Positions 32,620-43,852 of a DNA stretch of 64,000 nt are shown piece by piece. The stretch's first letter is position 1, and every line of letters starts with the position of its first letter. The position numbers and the translations under genes are program-made. The stretch is from the NCBI RefSeq assembly GCF_001314225.1, contig NZ_CP012697.1, positions 3,410,001 to 3,474,000 of the forward strand. The letters run 5' to 3'. This stretch comes from Microbacterium sp. No. 7 (lineage in GTDB: Bacteria > Actinomycetota > Actinomycetes > Actinomycetales > Microbacteriaceae). The notes beneath the pieces are model-generated. The model had not been told where the DNA came from, did no database searches, and worked only from the letters and a program-made list of their open reading frames with translations.

Positions 32620-34695
32620 TCAGGGGTCGACGAGCTCGAAGACCGTTGTGGCCGGGTCCGGTCCCAGGGGGCTGAACTCCTCGCCCTCGACGTCGACGAA
32701 CACCTCCGTGGCGGGGCCCCGGTATTCGCCCTCGCAGCCGCGGAACACGAGATAGTAGGTTCCCCCGGCGAGGAACCGCATCCGCTTGGTCGCGGTTCCG
32801 GTGTCGTCGAGGCCGATCTGCTGCGCCTGGCCGGAGTAGACCGAGGTGAGGCAGACGGATCCGTTCGGCGGGCCGGTGACCTGGAAGACGATCCCCGTCG
32901 TGCTGGCCTCCGCCAAGGGCAGCATCTCGAACGGATCGAGACTCTCGAAGCCGGTGACCGTGGGCGACATGAGCACGAACCGGCCCGTGTCGGCCGTCGA
33001 AGTCTCCTCGCCCACCACTGTCCACACCCGGTAGTCGTAGGTCCCCGGGTAGTCCGAAAGCTCGGGACTCAGGTTGAAGCTCCACGCGCCGTCGGAGTCG
33101 GCGGTGGTGAGGAACTGGCCCGTCGGCGTCGCGCTCGAGAACTCGTCGGGCTGCCGTTCGTATTCCACCGCGACCGACACGCCGGGCTCGGTGCGCCCGG
33201 CGAGCGTCGGCGCGAGGTATCCGCTCGACTCGGCCGGAGTCTCGATACCGGAGCGCGGCGGGGGGTCCGCCCCTTCGTCGGGAGTCTCGCCTCCGTCGCC
33301 GCCCGGCGTCCCGGCGCCGGGATCGACCGGGGTCTCACCGCCGTCGCCGCCCGGCGTCCCGGCGCCGGGATCGACCGGATCCTCGGGCGCCGGACGCGGG
33401 AGGGGAGTGTCCGGCTGGCTGGGCCGGGCAGGCGGCTCGTAGAAGTCGGTGGGCGGCTCGTCGCGCGAGAAGTCGATCGGCTCGATGGACGGGTCGAGGT
33501 TGCCCCGCCCGACCGCGTCCGTCGGCGTCGAGGGAGCCCTCGGCGACTCGACGTCGTTCTCCGAGCCCTGGTCGGCGGGCGGTCGATCCCAGAGATCCGG
33601 CCACCGGTCGTAGACATCGATCGGGGCCGGGGACTCCGGCTCGCCTCCGACATCGGTGCGCCGGTCCCCGACGCCCGGGACCGGTCCCGCCATCGGCACG
33701 TCCGCCGTCGGGGCCAGGAGCGGAGCCGGGCTGGGCGCGGTCTGCTGTTCGACCGGCCGAACGGTGTACGGAGGCGCGGGGGCGGTGACGACCGACGCGG
33801 CGGGAGGGGTGCCGTAGATGACGGAGCCGGCGACCACGACCACCGCCGTGCTGGCGGCCACCGCCGCCAGCACGGCGAGCGTCAGAGTCGCGGCCGAGGC
33901 CCCCAGCGTCATCGGCGAGGCGGCCTGGAGCGCGACGCCGAGAGCCGCGAATCCGGCGGTCGCGAGCGTCTTGCCGCGTATCTGCCGGTGGCTGGCGAGC
34001 AGCTCCAGCCATACGTCCGCGCACGCTCCGCAGGCCGCGACGTGAGAGCGCGCGGCGACCGTCGGCAGCACCCGCACATTCCGGACGATCAGTTCGGGGA
34101 GCAGCCGCGCCACGTGCGTCTCGTCGTCGCGAAGCGACTCGGGCACGTGCTGCCGCAGCCAGGACTCCTGCAGGCCGGTGCGCGCACGCCGGAGCAGCGC
34201 CGAGACGGCGTTCGGCTTGATGCCCAGGTCGGCGGCGATCTCTCCTCGGCTCGTCTCCTCCACCTCGGAGAGCCAGAGCACCCGCTGCCAGCGTTGCGGC
34301 AGCCCCTGGAACGCGGCCAGCAGCATGGCCGCGTCTTCGCGATCCTCGATCCCCGTGAAGCCGTCGTCGAGATCGAGCGCCTCGATCTCCGGTTCCAGGT
34401 CCGTGAGCCGATCCGCCTTCTGCCACCGGATCGCGGTGTTGCGCATCGTCGCAAGGATGTAGGCGCGGAAGCCGTCGCGGGGTCCGTTGCCGCGCACGGT
34501 GAGCTGCTGATAGGTCGCCAGGAACGCCTCCGACACCAGATCCTCCGCTCGCCCAGGGGCGATCCGGCGTCCCAGTCGCAGCGCGGCGCCGACATGGCGC
34601 TGCCATAGCTCGGCCCATGCCTCGGCGTCACCGTCGCGAACGCGCGACAGCAGCTCACTCTCGCTGCTCGCGGACATGCCCGCCTCGGCGCCCAT
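32620..34695 (-). CDS. ECF-like sigma factor fused to ZAS zinc finger, membrane segment and extracytoplasmic domain
   Basis: The 691-residue protein begins with sigma region 2 (LLSRVRDGDAEAWAELWQ to FRAYILATMRNTAIRW, about residues 15-95) and region 4 (LPQRWQRVLWLSEVEETSRGEIAADLGI, about 130-180). Next is an H-x3-C-x2-C anti-sigma zinc motif (RSHVAACGACAD, about 217-228), one or two membrane segments (about 245-293), a Pro/Gly/Asp-rich linker with two 16-residue tandem repeats, and a C-terminal Ig-like region. The start at 34695 has GAGG five bases upstream; TTG at 34722 and ATG at 34677 are alternatives. It would be a membrane-tethered, self-inhibited sigma factor sensing the envelope, like actinobacterial ECF groups with C-terminal extensions. 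Confidence 0.85.
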   Translation of the reverse strand: MGAEAGMSASSESELLSRVRDGDAEAWAELWQRHVGAALRLGRRIAPGRAEDLVSEAFLATYQQLTVRGNGPRDGFRAYILATMRNTAIRWQKADRLTDLEPEIEALDLDDGFTGIEDREDAAMLLAAFQGLPQRWQRVLWLSEVEETSRGEIAADLGIKPNAVSALLRRARTGLQESWLRQHVPESLRDDETHVARLLPELIVRNVRVLPTVAARSHVAACGACADVWLELLASHRQIRGKTLATAGFAALGVALQAASPMTLGASAATLTLAVLAAVAASTAVVVVAGSVIYGTPPAASVVTAPAPPYTVRPVEQQTAPSPAPLLAPTADVPMAGPVPGVGDRRTDVGGEPESPAPIDVYDRWPDLWDRPPADQGSENDVESPRAPSTPTDAVGRGNLDPSIEPIDFSRDEPPTDFYEPPARPSQPDTPLPRPAPEDPVDPGAGTPGGDGGETPVDPGAGTPGGDGGETPDEGADPPPRSGIETPAESSGYLAPTLAGRTEPGVSVAVEYERQPDEFSSATPTGQFLTTADSDGAWSFNLSPELSDYPGTYDYRVWTVVGEETSTADTGRFVLMSPTVTGFESLDPFEMLPLAEASTTGIVFQVTGPPNGSVCLTSVYSGQAQQIGLDDTGTATKRMRFLAGGTYYLVFRGCEGEYRGPATEVFVDVEGEEFSPLGPDPATTVFELVDP
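33284..33379 (-). repeat. Two 48-bp tandem repeats in the sigma-fusion linker
   Basis: The unit from 33284 is repeated from 33332 with only two or three base differences. It encodes ETPVDPGAGTPGGDGG twice, lengthening the extracytoplasmic linker. Copy number may vary between strains. Confidence 0.7.
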
Positions 34696-34750
34696 GCCTG
34701 CCTCGCTCGAATCTTCGACCAATGCCGTCCCGTTCTCTCAGCTCACCCTT

Positions 34751-34764
34751 TGACTAGTAAGTCA
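34751..34764. promoter_or_regulatory. Small palindrome upstream of the sigma-fusion gene
   Basis: TGACTAGTAAGTCA is an inverted repeat (TGACT and AGTCA) 56 bases before the sigma start in an AT-richer patch, a plausible promoter or operator. No matching second site was seen. Confidence 0.35.
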
Positions 34765-34942
34765 TGGAGGGGCGAATAGTGACGCGAGAGGCGCAAATCG
34801 TGTCCGAGGGCAGGCGAAGACGGGGCTGCGCGCAGCGGACGTGCGCCGATCCGCGCAAAGGCGCGGACCCCTGAACAGGTCAACACCTGGATCCCTTCGG
34901 CGACCTCACGGACCCGACGTCGAAAGGCCGCAGCCTTCGATT

Positions 34943-35482
34943 CTACGGCCTGCGCACCACCGCGGGCGCGACGAACCTGCCGTAGCCGGGCACTGTGATC
35001 GTCGCTCCGACGGTCAACGGCAGCGCGGCCGCGAGCGAGACGAGAAGAGTCTCCTCGCCGCCGAAGGCCTCGAAGGTGCGCTCGCCGCCCTCACCGACGT
35101 ACTCGCCGCCGAAGAGCGGCACGCCATCGGCGCGCCACGACAGCGCGGGTCCCCGCACATCGTGCAACGTCACCGTCGTCCCCTCTTCGAACGGGAACAG
35201 CGCACCCGCCGCGTCCCGCAACGAGATCTCGGCTCCCCACGGGCTGTCGGGATCGTGCACGGGGGCGTGCCTGCGGAGGTCGACGATGCGCAGGCGTGCG
35301 CGCACCGGGTGCGGCGGCGACCCCGGCTCGTCCGACTCGCCCCGCCCCCAGGCCGGTCCTGCCGCGATGAACGGCAACGGCACCGTGCGGCGCATCGTCG
35401 GCACGTGCCGGGAGCCCGTGGCCGCTCCCACGCCCGCACGCGACGGAAGCCCGGCTTCAGCCTGTCCGCTGCCGTGCAACAT
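34943..35482 (-). CDS. Hypothetical protein
   Basis: The 179-residue protein is not recognised. Composition and the strand-like segments PFEEGTTVTLHDVRGPALSW, VPLFGGEYVGEGGERTFEAF and VGATITVPGYGRFVAP suggest a small beta-rich fold. No signal peptide or membrane helix is seen. The ATG at 35482 has AGAAGGG about ten bases upstream; the ATG at 35395 lacks one. It lies alone between the sigma-fusion gene and the tRNA. Confidence 0.55.
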   Translation of the reverse strand: MLHGSGQAEAGLPSRAGVGAATGSRHVPTMRRTVPLPFIAAGPAWGRGESDEPGSPPHPVRARLRIVDLRRHAPVHDPDSPWGAEISLRDAAGALFPFEEGTTVTLHDVRGPALSWRADGVPLFGGEYVGEGGERTFEAFGGEETLLVSLAAALPLTVGATITVPGYGRFVAPAVVRRP

Positions 35483-35806
35483 GATCGCGCTGCCCTTCTC
35501 GGATGGCTGGAGTGCTGAAGGGCAGGAGTGCCGTGCGGCACGACGTGGGGGTGCCCTTCCACCAGTGAGAAAGCCCGCGAGACCGATACGGTGACGCAGG
35601 CCCGGGAAACACCCCGGCCTACGCGCGATTCGGCTCGCGTGCACGGTCGGCGGGCAGTGTGCAGGCAGAAGGCACCCGCGAGTCGCCGACGTCCTCGAAG
35701 CCGCCGACGCCTCGGCATCCGGCGCTCCTGCACCCAGCCCCGACGCAAAGAGCGCCGAACCGGAGAACCCCTGTCTCAAGGGTCATTCGTTCGAGGAGAA
35801 CCTACG
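35483..35806. other. Intergenic region between the hypothetical gene and tRNA-Met
   Basis: No coding region, repeat or strong hairpin was recognised in these 324 bases. The promoter of the hypothetical gene should lie at its left end. Confidence 0.35.
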
Positions 35807-35883
35807 TGGTAGCGGAGGCGGGACTCGAACCCGCGACCTCACGATTATGAGTCGTGCGCTCTCACCAACTGAGCTACCCCGCC
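35807..35883 (-). tRNA. tRNA-Met (CAT)
   Basis: Folded on the minus strand, the 77 bases give a complete cloverleaf. The acceptor is GGCGGGG against CTCCGCT with two G-U pairs. The D stem is GCTC/GAGC, the anticodon stem CACGA/TCGTG around loop CTCATAA, and the T arm GCGGG-TTCGAGT-CCCGC. The anticodon CAT is at 35847-35849 and the 3' CCA is encoded (35807-35809). The absence of an initiator-type C1-A72 mismatch favours elongator Met; a lysidine-modified tRNA-Ile2 cannot be fully excluded. Confidence 0.93.
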
Positions 35884-36264
35884 GCATCGGGAGCGGACTC
35901 CCAGAAAAGCTCTGACCAGACCGAGTTTCTTCGATCCAGTGTTCGTGCTTGCACCTCCCATCATAGCCGACATCTCGGGAGGCCTGGAATCGCGTCGAGG
36001 CAACTGTGCGCCGACTTTTCGCCGACACATCAAGTGTCCCCGGGTAACCATCGCCGCCCGCAGCATGCCCCCGGTCGCCAACCCGACGTGCACCCGAGCA
36101 CGCGAGAAGTCATCTGCTGACTCGTTGACGACGCCACGACCGTCTGGCTGGACCTGCTCTCGACTCCGACGCGCCAGATGTCGGAAGCAGACCAGAGGAA
36201 GCGCGTCCGGGCGATCCTCGCCGACAGCCGACAACGTGTTCCTGCCGAGTCAGGCTATAGCGCG
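35884..36264. other. Upstream region of tRNA-Met, junction to the mobile-element zone
   Basis: The left part holds a likely tRNA promoter on the minus strand, with -10 TATGAT at 35960-35965 and -35 TTCCAG at 35984-35989, 18 bases apart. From about 36000 the sequence looks like debris. A short plus-strand stretch at 36123-36260 reads VDDATTVWLDLLSTPTRQM and could be a gene scrap, but it has no start. No complete gene is seen. Confidence 0.4.
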
Positions 36265-36840
36265 TCACACGCAGGACCGGATCGCGGCATCCTGCTCAAA
36301 CGGTAGGTAGCCGACCTCGTCGACGATGATCAGCCCGTAACGACGCAGCCGGGTGAGCTCTCGGGGCAGGTTCCCTTGCCGGTGCGCGTCGGTGAGCCGG
36401 GTGACCCAGTCCGTCGCGGTCGCGAACAGCACCCGGTGCCCATGCCGGGCGGCGACGATCCCGAGCGCGGTCGCCAGATGCGTCTTCCCGGTTCCCGGAG
36501 GACCGAGCAGGACCACGTTCTGCGCTTCCAGGAGGAACCCGCCGGAAGCGAGTGCCGCGACCTGCTGCCGGGCGGTGGGCTGCGCGTCCCAGTCGAAGTC
36601 CTCCAGGGTCTTGCGAGCCGGGAACCCGGCGGCCTTGATCCGCAGCTCAGCGCCGGAGGCATTGCGGGCGGACACTTCGCGTTCGAGGACGGCCGCGAGG
36701 TAGTCCTCGAACGACCAGCCGGCGTCCCGGGCTTGGTCGGCCATCCGGGCGGCGGCCTCGGTGATCCGAGGTGCTTTCAGTGCGCCGGCGAGATAGGTGA
36801 TCTGCTTGACCGACTCGGTGCTCTTTGCGCTGGCCATCAC
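36265..36840 (-). pseudogene. istB: IS21-family IstB ATPase, C-terminally truncated
   Basis: The 191-codon frame has the IstB/DnaC-like ATPase: Walker A GPPGTGKTH, an ATDWVTRL segment and Walker B LIIVDEVGYLPF. Family members usually reach about 250 residues, with further text after YLPFEQDAA. Here the sequence leaves the family at that point and ends five residues later, so roughly the last quarter, including sensor motifs, is missing. The start (GTG, 36840) overlaps the istA stop. It would help IstA choose targets and is probably inactive. Confidence 0.85.
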
Positions 36841-38039
36841 GCCACCCCGCTGATTCCGAACGCGCGGTCGTATTCCGCGAGATCGCGAGTCAGGTCGTCA
36901 ACGATGGTTGGGCGGGGTTGTTGGAACTGCTGTCGCAGCAACCCCGCGGTCTCCCGGTGGGCAGGGGCGGTCACGACAGCGCCGCGCGCCCAGATCCGTC
37001 GGTGGTCAGCGACGATCCGTCCCTCCAGCCGAACTCGGACCCGGTCAAGATCCGCGGTGACGTCGACCATCCGGCCGATCGCGGTCGGGTCGACGGAGTA
37101 GTCGCTCGCATCGAGGCGAACGTAGTAGTCGCGGCCGAGGCGGACCCGTTCTCGCCAGCCCAGCTGTAGCGGAACCGGCGGCAACGGCAGCATCCGAGAC
37201 CGGTCGTGCTCGATCAGATCCACCGGCCGCGCCTTGATCGTCCGCACCACCCGGGCGTTCGCCCGCTCCAGCCAGTTCGCCAGCTGCGTGTTGAAGTCGG
37301 CGGGTGAGGTGAACGTGCGGCCGGGCATGAACGAGGTCTCCATCCACCCGTTGCGGCGCTCCACGATGCCCTTCGATTCCGGATCGTAGGGGCGCAGCTG
37401 CACGACCTTCGTCGCGAGGGTGCCGGCGAACGCGGCGACGCCCTGCGCGAGCCGCCCCTTCTGGCCGATGCCCGGCTCGTTGTCCCAGATCAGCCGCCGC
37501 GGCACCCGACCGAACTGCTGGATCAGCTCCCACGACCCGAGCAGCAGGTCCTCGGTCTTGCGGGTCGGGATCATCCGCGCGGTCACGAACCGGGAATGCG
37601 CGGCGACGATCACCAGCACCGGCAACAGCGCGCTCGAGCCGTCCTCCAGCGGGATCTTCCGCGGCGGGAACCACAGATCACACTGCGCCGCATCCCCGGC
37701 CGCCCACGTCAGCCGATCGGCCGGATCGACCGGGCGATGCTCCGGCCTGAGCCGACGAACGTTCTCCCGGAACCAGGTGATTGACCCAGCCCACTCGACC
37801 CGTTCCGCGATCACCGTCGCCGGCATATCCGGATGCTCGGCGAGGATCGACCGCACCCGCGCCTCAAACGGCGAGAACGATGTCTCCTGCGCCGGCCGCT
37901 CATACTTCGGCGGCCGGTCCGACGCCAACGCCCTATCGACCGTCGACCGCCCGATCCCCAGCTGCCTCGCAACCTGCCGCCTCGGAACTCCGTCCGCGAC
38001 CAGCCGCCTGATCAACGCCCAATCTTCCACCGAGATCAC
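36837..38039 (-). CDS. istA: IS21-family transposase IstA
   Basis: The 400-residue protein has an N-terminal helix-turn-helix (RRQVARQLGIGRSTVDRAL) and an rve-type catalytic core with the DDE residues in AQCDLWFPP, IWDNEPGIG and GIVERRNGW. A C-terminal basic beta domain follows. The start is a GTG, and the gene overlaps istB by four bases. It looks intact, but the element has lost most of one side, so autonomous transposition is unlikely. Confidence 0.9.
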   Translation of the reverse strand: MISVEDWALIRRLVADGVPRRQVARQLGIGRSTVDRALASDRPPKYERPAQETSFSPFEARVRSILAEHPDMPATVIAERVEWAGSITWFRENVRRLRPEHRPVDPADRLTWAAGDAAQCDLWFPPRKIPLEDGSSALLPVLVIVAAHSRFVTARMIPTRKTEDLLLGSWELIQQFGRVPRRLIWDNEPGIGQKGRLAQGVAAFAGTLATKVVQLRPYDPESKGIVERRNGWMETSFMPGRTFTSPADFNTQLANWLERANARVVRTIKARPVDLIEHDRSRMLPLPPVPLQLGWRERVRLGRDYYVRLDASDYSVDPTAIGRMVDVTADLDRVRVRLEGRIVADHRRIWARGAVVTAPAHRETAGLLRQQFQQPRPTIVDDLTRDLAEYDRAFGISGVA

Positions 38040-38108
38040 CCACCCAATCTGTCTGGGTGGCCTCGTTTTCGCCCGTCGTTAACACGTCAGATTGGAGCGT
38101 CGCCGACA

Positions 38109-38160
38109 CATGATCCCGAACGTCAGGGAGACGATCATGCGGGCTTCCTCTGAGGCACGT
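38109..38160 (-). pseudogene. TetR-gene fragment (C-terminal part)
   Basis: The minus strand reads ASEEARMIVSLTFGIM, close to DTEADAAMTFSLAFGIM of the intact TetR at 43849-44502. It ends abruptly at the IS21 terminus. It appears to be a remnant of a related regulator gene split by IS21 on one side and IS256 on the other. Confidence 0.5.
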
Positions 38161-38287
38161 GCGTCCGGTTTTCGATGAGAGCGAGTTCGCGCGGCGCAAG
38201 TTCCGTTCACTTCGAGCAAGCGGCTCGACACTAACAAAGCCAGCATCGTACCCCGAGTGCTCACCCGGACGCGGAGGGGCGGGTCAA

Positions 38288-39697
38288 GCCCCAGGAAGTG
38301 GTGTAGCTCGGTTTCCTTCGAATTGTTGAGGGGTTAGGCGCTGAGTTCGAGGACGATGTCGGTGCTCACCTCCTCGGTTCCGGTGTCGGTGACGAGGGTG
38401 AGGCGGGATTTGGCGAGGATGTCGAGGCCGAGGTAGCGGCGGCCTTCGGCCCATTCGTCGGTCTGCTCGGCGAGCACGGCGCCGACGAGGCGGATGATCG
38501 CGTCGCGATTCGGGAAGATGCCGACCGAGTCGGTGCGTCGGCGGATCTCTCGGTTGAGACGTTCATTCGGGTTGTTGGACCAGATCTGCTGCCAGAGGCC
38601 CTCGGGGAACCCGGTGAACGCGAGGATGTCCGCTCGGGCGGTGTCGAGGTGCTCGAACGCGTCGGGGAGCTTGCCGTCGACGTAGTCCAGCAGCCGGTCG
38701 AACTGGGCGTGCACGGCGTCGGCGTCGGGCTGGTCGTAGACGGAGTGCAGCATCGCTTTCACCGCCGGCCACATCGTCTTCGGCGTCACCGACATCAGGT
38801 TGGCCGCGTAATGGGTGCGGCACCTTTGCCAGACTGCGCCGGGCAGGTTCGCCGCGATCGCTTCCACCAGCCCGGCGTGGGCGTCGCTGGTGACGAGGCG
38901 GACGCCGCCCAGGCCGCGGGCGACGAGGTCAGCGAAGAAGCTGTTCCATGCCGCTCCGGTCTCGGATGTCGCGACCCGCAGGCCGAGCACCTCCCGGCGG
39001 CCGTCGGCGTTGACGCCGGTGGCGATCAGCACGACCGCGTTGATGACGCGGCCGCCCTCGCGGACCTTCATGGTGAGCGCGTCGGCGGCGACGAACGTGA
39101 ACGGGCCAGCGTCGCCGAGCGGCCGGTGCCGGAACTGGTCGACGTGCTCGTCGAGTTCCGCCGCCATCCGGGAGACCTGTGACTTGGACAGCGAGTGGAT
39201 CCCGAGGGTCTTCACCAGCTTGTCCATCAGGCGGGTGGAGACGCCGGCGAGGTAGCAGTCCGCGACCACGGTGATCAGCGCGGTCTCGGCGCGTTTGCGG
39301 CGCTCCAGCAGCCATTCCGGGAAGTAGGTGCCGGTGCGCAGCTTCGGGATCGCGACGTCGATGGTCCCGACGCGGGTGTCGAGGTTGCGGTGCCGGTAGC
39401 CGTTGCGCTGCGCGGTGCGGTCGTCGGAGCGCTGGCCCCATTCCGCTCCGACCACGGCGTCCGCGTCGGCGGACAGCAGCGCGTTGATCATGGTCTGCAG
39501 CAGGCTGCGCATCAGATCCGGCGACGCGTCCGCGAGGGCTTCGCCGAGCAGGCCGGCAGGGTCGACAATATGAGGTGCGGTCATCGTGAAGATGCCTTTC
39601 GAGTGGGTTGTAGGAGATTCCTCGAAGGGACTACACGGTGACCGCGCCCACGTCTACGACGAAACCGGCCACCGCGAACTACACCACGTTAAGGGGC
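38288..39697 (-). mobile_element. IS256-family insertion sequence
   Basis: One transposase gene is flanked by imperfect inverted repeats. The left arm at 38288-38315 (GCCCC then GTGGTGTAGCTCGG) and the reverse complement of 39670-39697 (GCCCC then GTGGTGTAGTTCGCGG) share GCCCC-N5-GTGGTGTAG-N-TCG. It is inserted in a TetR-gene remnant after codons for GGSPL. The exact ends and any target duplication could not be fixed by eye. Confidence 0.8.
38334..39584 (-). CDS. IS256-family (Mutator-like) transposase
   Basis: The 416-residue protein has the family length and the DDE core: first Asp in FVAADALTMKVREGG, second in LVTSDAHAGLVEAI, and Glu in the helix after WSNNPNERLNREIRRRTD, with the conserved VGIFPN following. 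The N-terminal SLLQTMINALLSADADAVVGAEWGQRS-type region is also typical. It seems intact and may be active. It fills an insertion sequence bounded by inverted repeats. Confidence 0.94.
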   Translation of the reverse strand: MTAPHIVDPAGLLGEALADASPDLMRSLLQTMINALLSADADAVVGAEWGQRSDDRTAQRNGYRHRNLDTRVGTIDVAIPKLRTGTYFPEWLLERRKRAETALITVVADCYLAGVSTRLMDKLVKTLGIHSLSKSQVSRMAAELDEHVDQFRHRPLGDAGPFTFVAADALTMKVREGGRVINAVVLIATGVNADGRREVLGLRVATSETGAAWNSFFADLVARGLGGVRLVTSDAHAGLVEAIAANLPGAVWQRCRTHYAANLMSVTPKTMWPAVKAMLHSVYDQPDADAVHAQFDRLLDYVDGKLPDAFEHLDTARADILAFTGFPEGLWQQIWSNNPNERLNREIRRRTDSVGIFPNRDAIIRLVGAVLAEQTDEWAEGRRYLGLDILAKSRLTLVTDTGTEEVSTDIVLELSA

Positions 39698-39701
39698 ACT
39701 A

Positions 39702-39830
39702 CTGAGGGGCGATCCACCTTCATCCAAGACGTACGCGACCCGGACGTCCTCGCCCGGCATTGGAGGCTCGATGCCGAGCACTGCCCGCCCCCTGGAGCTT
39801 GCGTAGTGGAAGGACGTCCCGAAGTCCACC
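39702..39830 (-). pseudogene. TetR-gene fragment (middle part)
   Basis: The minus strand reads TSFHYASSRGRAVLGIEPPM and, further on, GGSPL. This aligns with TFFNYAGSKERAVLGIEPPL and GGSPLRDLL of the intact TetR at 43849-44502; 26 consecutive bases around GCAGTGCTCGGCATCGAGCC are identical. It is cut by IS256 on its downstream side and by an IS30 scrap on its upstream side. Confidence 0.65.
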
Positions 39831-39899
39831 AACCTCTCCGAGCAAACCCGACACGAACTCGCGGGAGTCGAGGACGAACTCAACCGTCGACCCCGATTT
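39813..39899 (+). pseudogene. IS30-family transposase fragment
   Basis: The plus strand reads DVPKSTNLSEQTRHELAGVE followed by DELNRRPRF, resembling the C-terminal part of IS30 transposases (FPKGTDLS... LNxRPRK). Only about 29 codons remain, wedged between two oppositely oriented TetR fragments. It overlaps the end of the minus-strand TetR piece by a few bases. Confidence 0.5.
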
Positions 39900-39972
39900 C
39901 GATCGAGCACGCGTACCACAGCGTCACCGCCGACGTGATCTGCGACGCCCCAACGCTCTCGGAGCGCCACCG
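39898..39972 (+). pseudogene. TetR-gene fragment (DNA-binding part), inverted
   Basis: The plus strand reads SIEHAYHSVTADVICDAPTL then SERH, matching the helix-turn-helix region (YDNVTVEMICDAAMISQRT) of the TetR at 43849-44502. It is inverted relative to the middle fragment at 39702-39830, and the two pieces meet at the same codon of the parent gene, on either side of the IS30 scrap. Confidence 0.55.
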
Positions 39973-40017
39973 TGGCGGAGCTGGGCAGTCTCGAGACCGG
40001 GGTTGGCGATTCGTGCA

Positions 40018-42559
<2,542 letters not shown>

Positions 42560-42563
<4 letters not shown>

Positions 42564-43852
42564 GAACCGGAGACCTGCTCCGTACGGCGATGCAGAACAC
42601 ATTCCGCAGCAAGCTGCGCACATCGCTCACGATCATCGCGATCTTCATCGGTGCGTTCACGCTGACGATTACCAGTGCCATCGGGGCGGGCATCTCGGAC
42701 TACATCGGCAACCAGCTGGGCGCGATCGGCGCGCAGGGCGTGTTGACCGTCACCGCGGCGCCCGATGACGAGCTCGGAGCCGAAGACGGCCCCGCCCGCT
42801 ACGACCCGGACCGCGCGAGCGCCGGCGGCGGTTTGCCCGGCGGTGGACTCGGGATCACGACGCTGACAGCCGACGACGTCGAGGCGATCGAGGCGACGGA
42901 CGGCATCACTCGGGTCGAGCCCACCGTCATGGTGAATGCCGAATTCATCACCGCGCCCGGCGCCGACAAGTATGAGATCAGCCTCAACCCCGCCGCGGCG
43001 GCCACCGTCCCCGACCTCGCCGCGGGCGAGCCGTTGTCAGACTCTGATGAGAGCGAGATCCTGCTCCCCGACGAGTTCCTCGACGTCCTCGGCTTCGCCG
43101 ACGCCGAAGATGCGATCGGCGCCGACGTGACCCTGGGTGTGACGGACGCGCTGGGTGAGCAGCACGAAGTGCCCGCCACCGTCGTCGGTGTGACGAACAC
43201 GTCGCTGCTCTCCCTGGGCGCGAGCATCAATCAGCACCTCACCGAGCAGATCGTCCAGACCCAGGAGACGGGCCGCACCGTCGAGGGGCCGACGGGCTAC
43301 ATCTCAGTGACCGCATTCATCGACCCCGACGCGTCTGACGATGAGATCGCAGCCATCAAGGCCGACCTCGCCGATCAGGGGTTCCAAGCGCAGACCACCG
43401 CCGACCAGATCGGCGCGTTCCAGACCGTCATCAACGGCATCGTCGGCGTCCTCAATGCGTTCGCCGTCATCGCCCTCATCGCGGCCGGGTTCGGCATCGT
43501 CAATACGCTGCTGATGAGCGTGCAGGAGCGCACGCGCGAGATCGGACTCATGAAGGCTATGGGCATGGGTAGCGGGAAGGTCTTCGCACTGTTCAGCGCC
43601 GAGGCCGTCTTCATCGGCTTCCTCGGCAGTGCCATCGGCGCAGGGATCGCCATCCTGGCTGGATCAGCGATCAGCAGCGTGCTCGCGACATCCGTTCTCT
43701 CCGGCCTTCCCGGACTGCAGATTATGCTCTTCCAGCCGCTGTCCATCGCTACCGTCATCCTCGTGGTCATGGCGATCGCGTTTCTGGCCGGAACCCTGCC
43801 CGCCCGGCGCGCCGCCGTGCAGAACCCGATCGACGCGCTGCGTTATGAGTGA
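42560..43852 (+). CDS. MacB/FtsX-type ABC transporter permease
   Basis: The 430-residue protein has the MacB topology: an N-terminal membrane helix (TSLTIIAIFIGAFTLTITSAIGAG), a large extracytoplasmic domain (about residues 45-300), then three C-terminal helices with the FtsX signature (LIAAGFGIVNTLLMSVQERTREIGLMKAMGM) and PARRAAVQNPIDALRYE at the end. The start is GTG, overlapping the ATPase stop. The TetR gene follows with another GTGA overlap. Confidence 0.92.

Larger units (their letters stand above)
36265..38108 (-). mobile_element. IS21-family element, istB end lost
   Basis: The element comprises istA and a truncated istB in the usual overlapping order. The istA-side terminus is probably at 38108, where the minus strand reads TGTCGGCG, directly after a TetR gene fragment that ends ...FGIM. 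The other terminus was not found; the deletion that removed the end of istB probably took it. The left limit given is just the end of the frame. Confidence 0.7.

Noticed and set aside
34840..34880. Terminator for the hypothetical gene at 34943 (TCCGCGC/GCGCGGA)
   Set aside because: The stem is short and has no T-run. In such GC-rich sequence a 7-bp match is not strong evidence.
36020..36027. Second IS21 terminus (CGCCGACA followed by CAT)
   Set aside because: It is in the same orientation as the terminus at 38101-38108, whereas the other end should be inverted. Only about 12 bases match, so it may be chance or debris.
35807..36264. tRNA-Met as integration site of a genomic island
   Set aside because: The mobile elements lie on the 5' side of the tRNA, not the 3' side used by tyrosine integrases. 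No integrase or duplicated tRNA end was seen.
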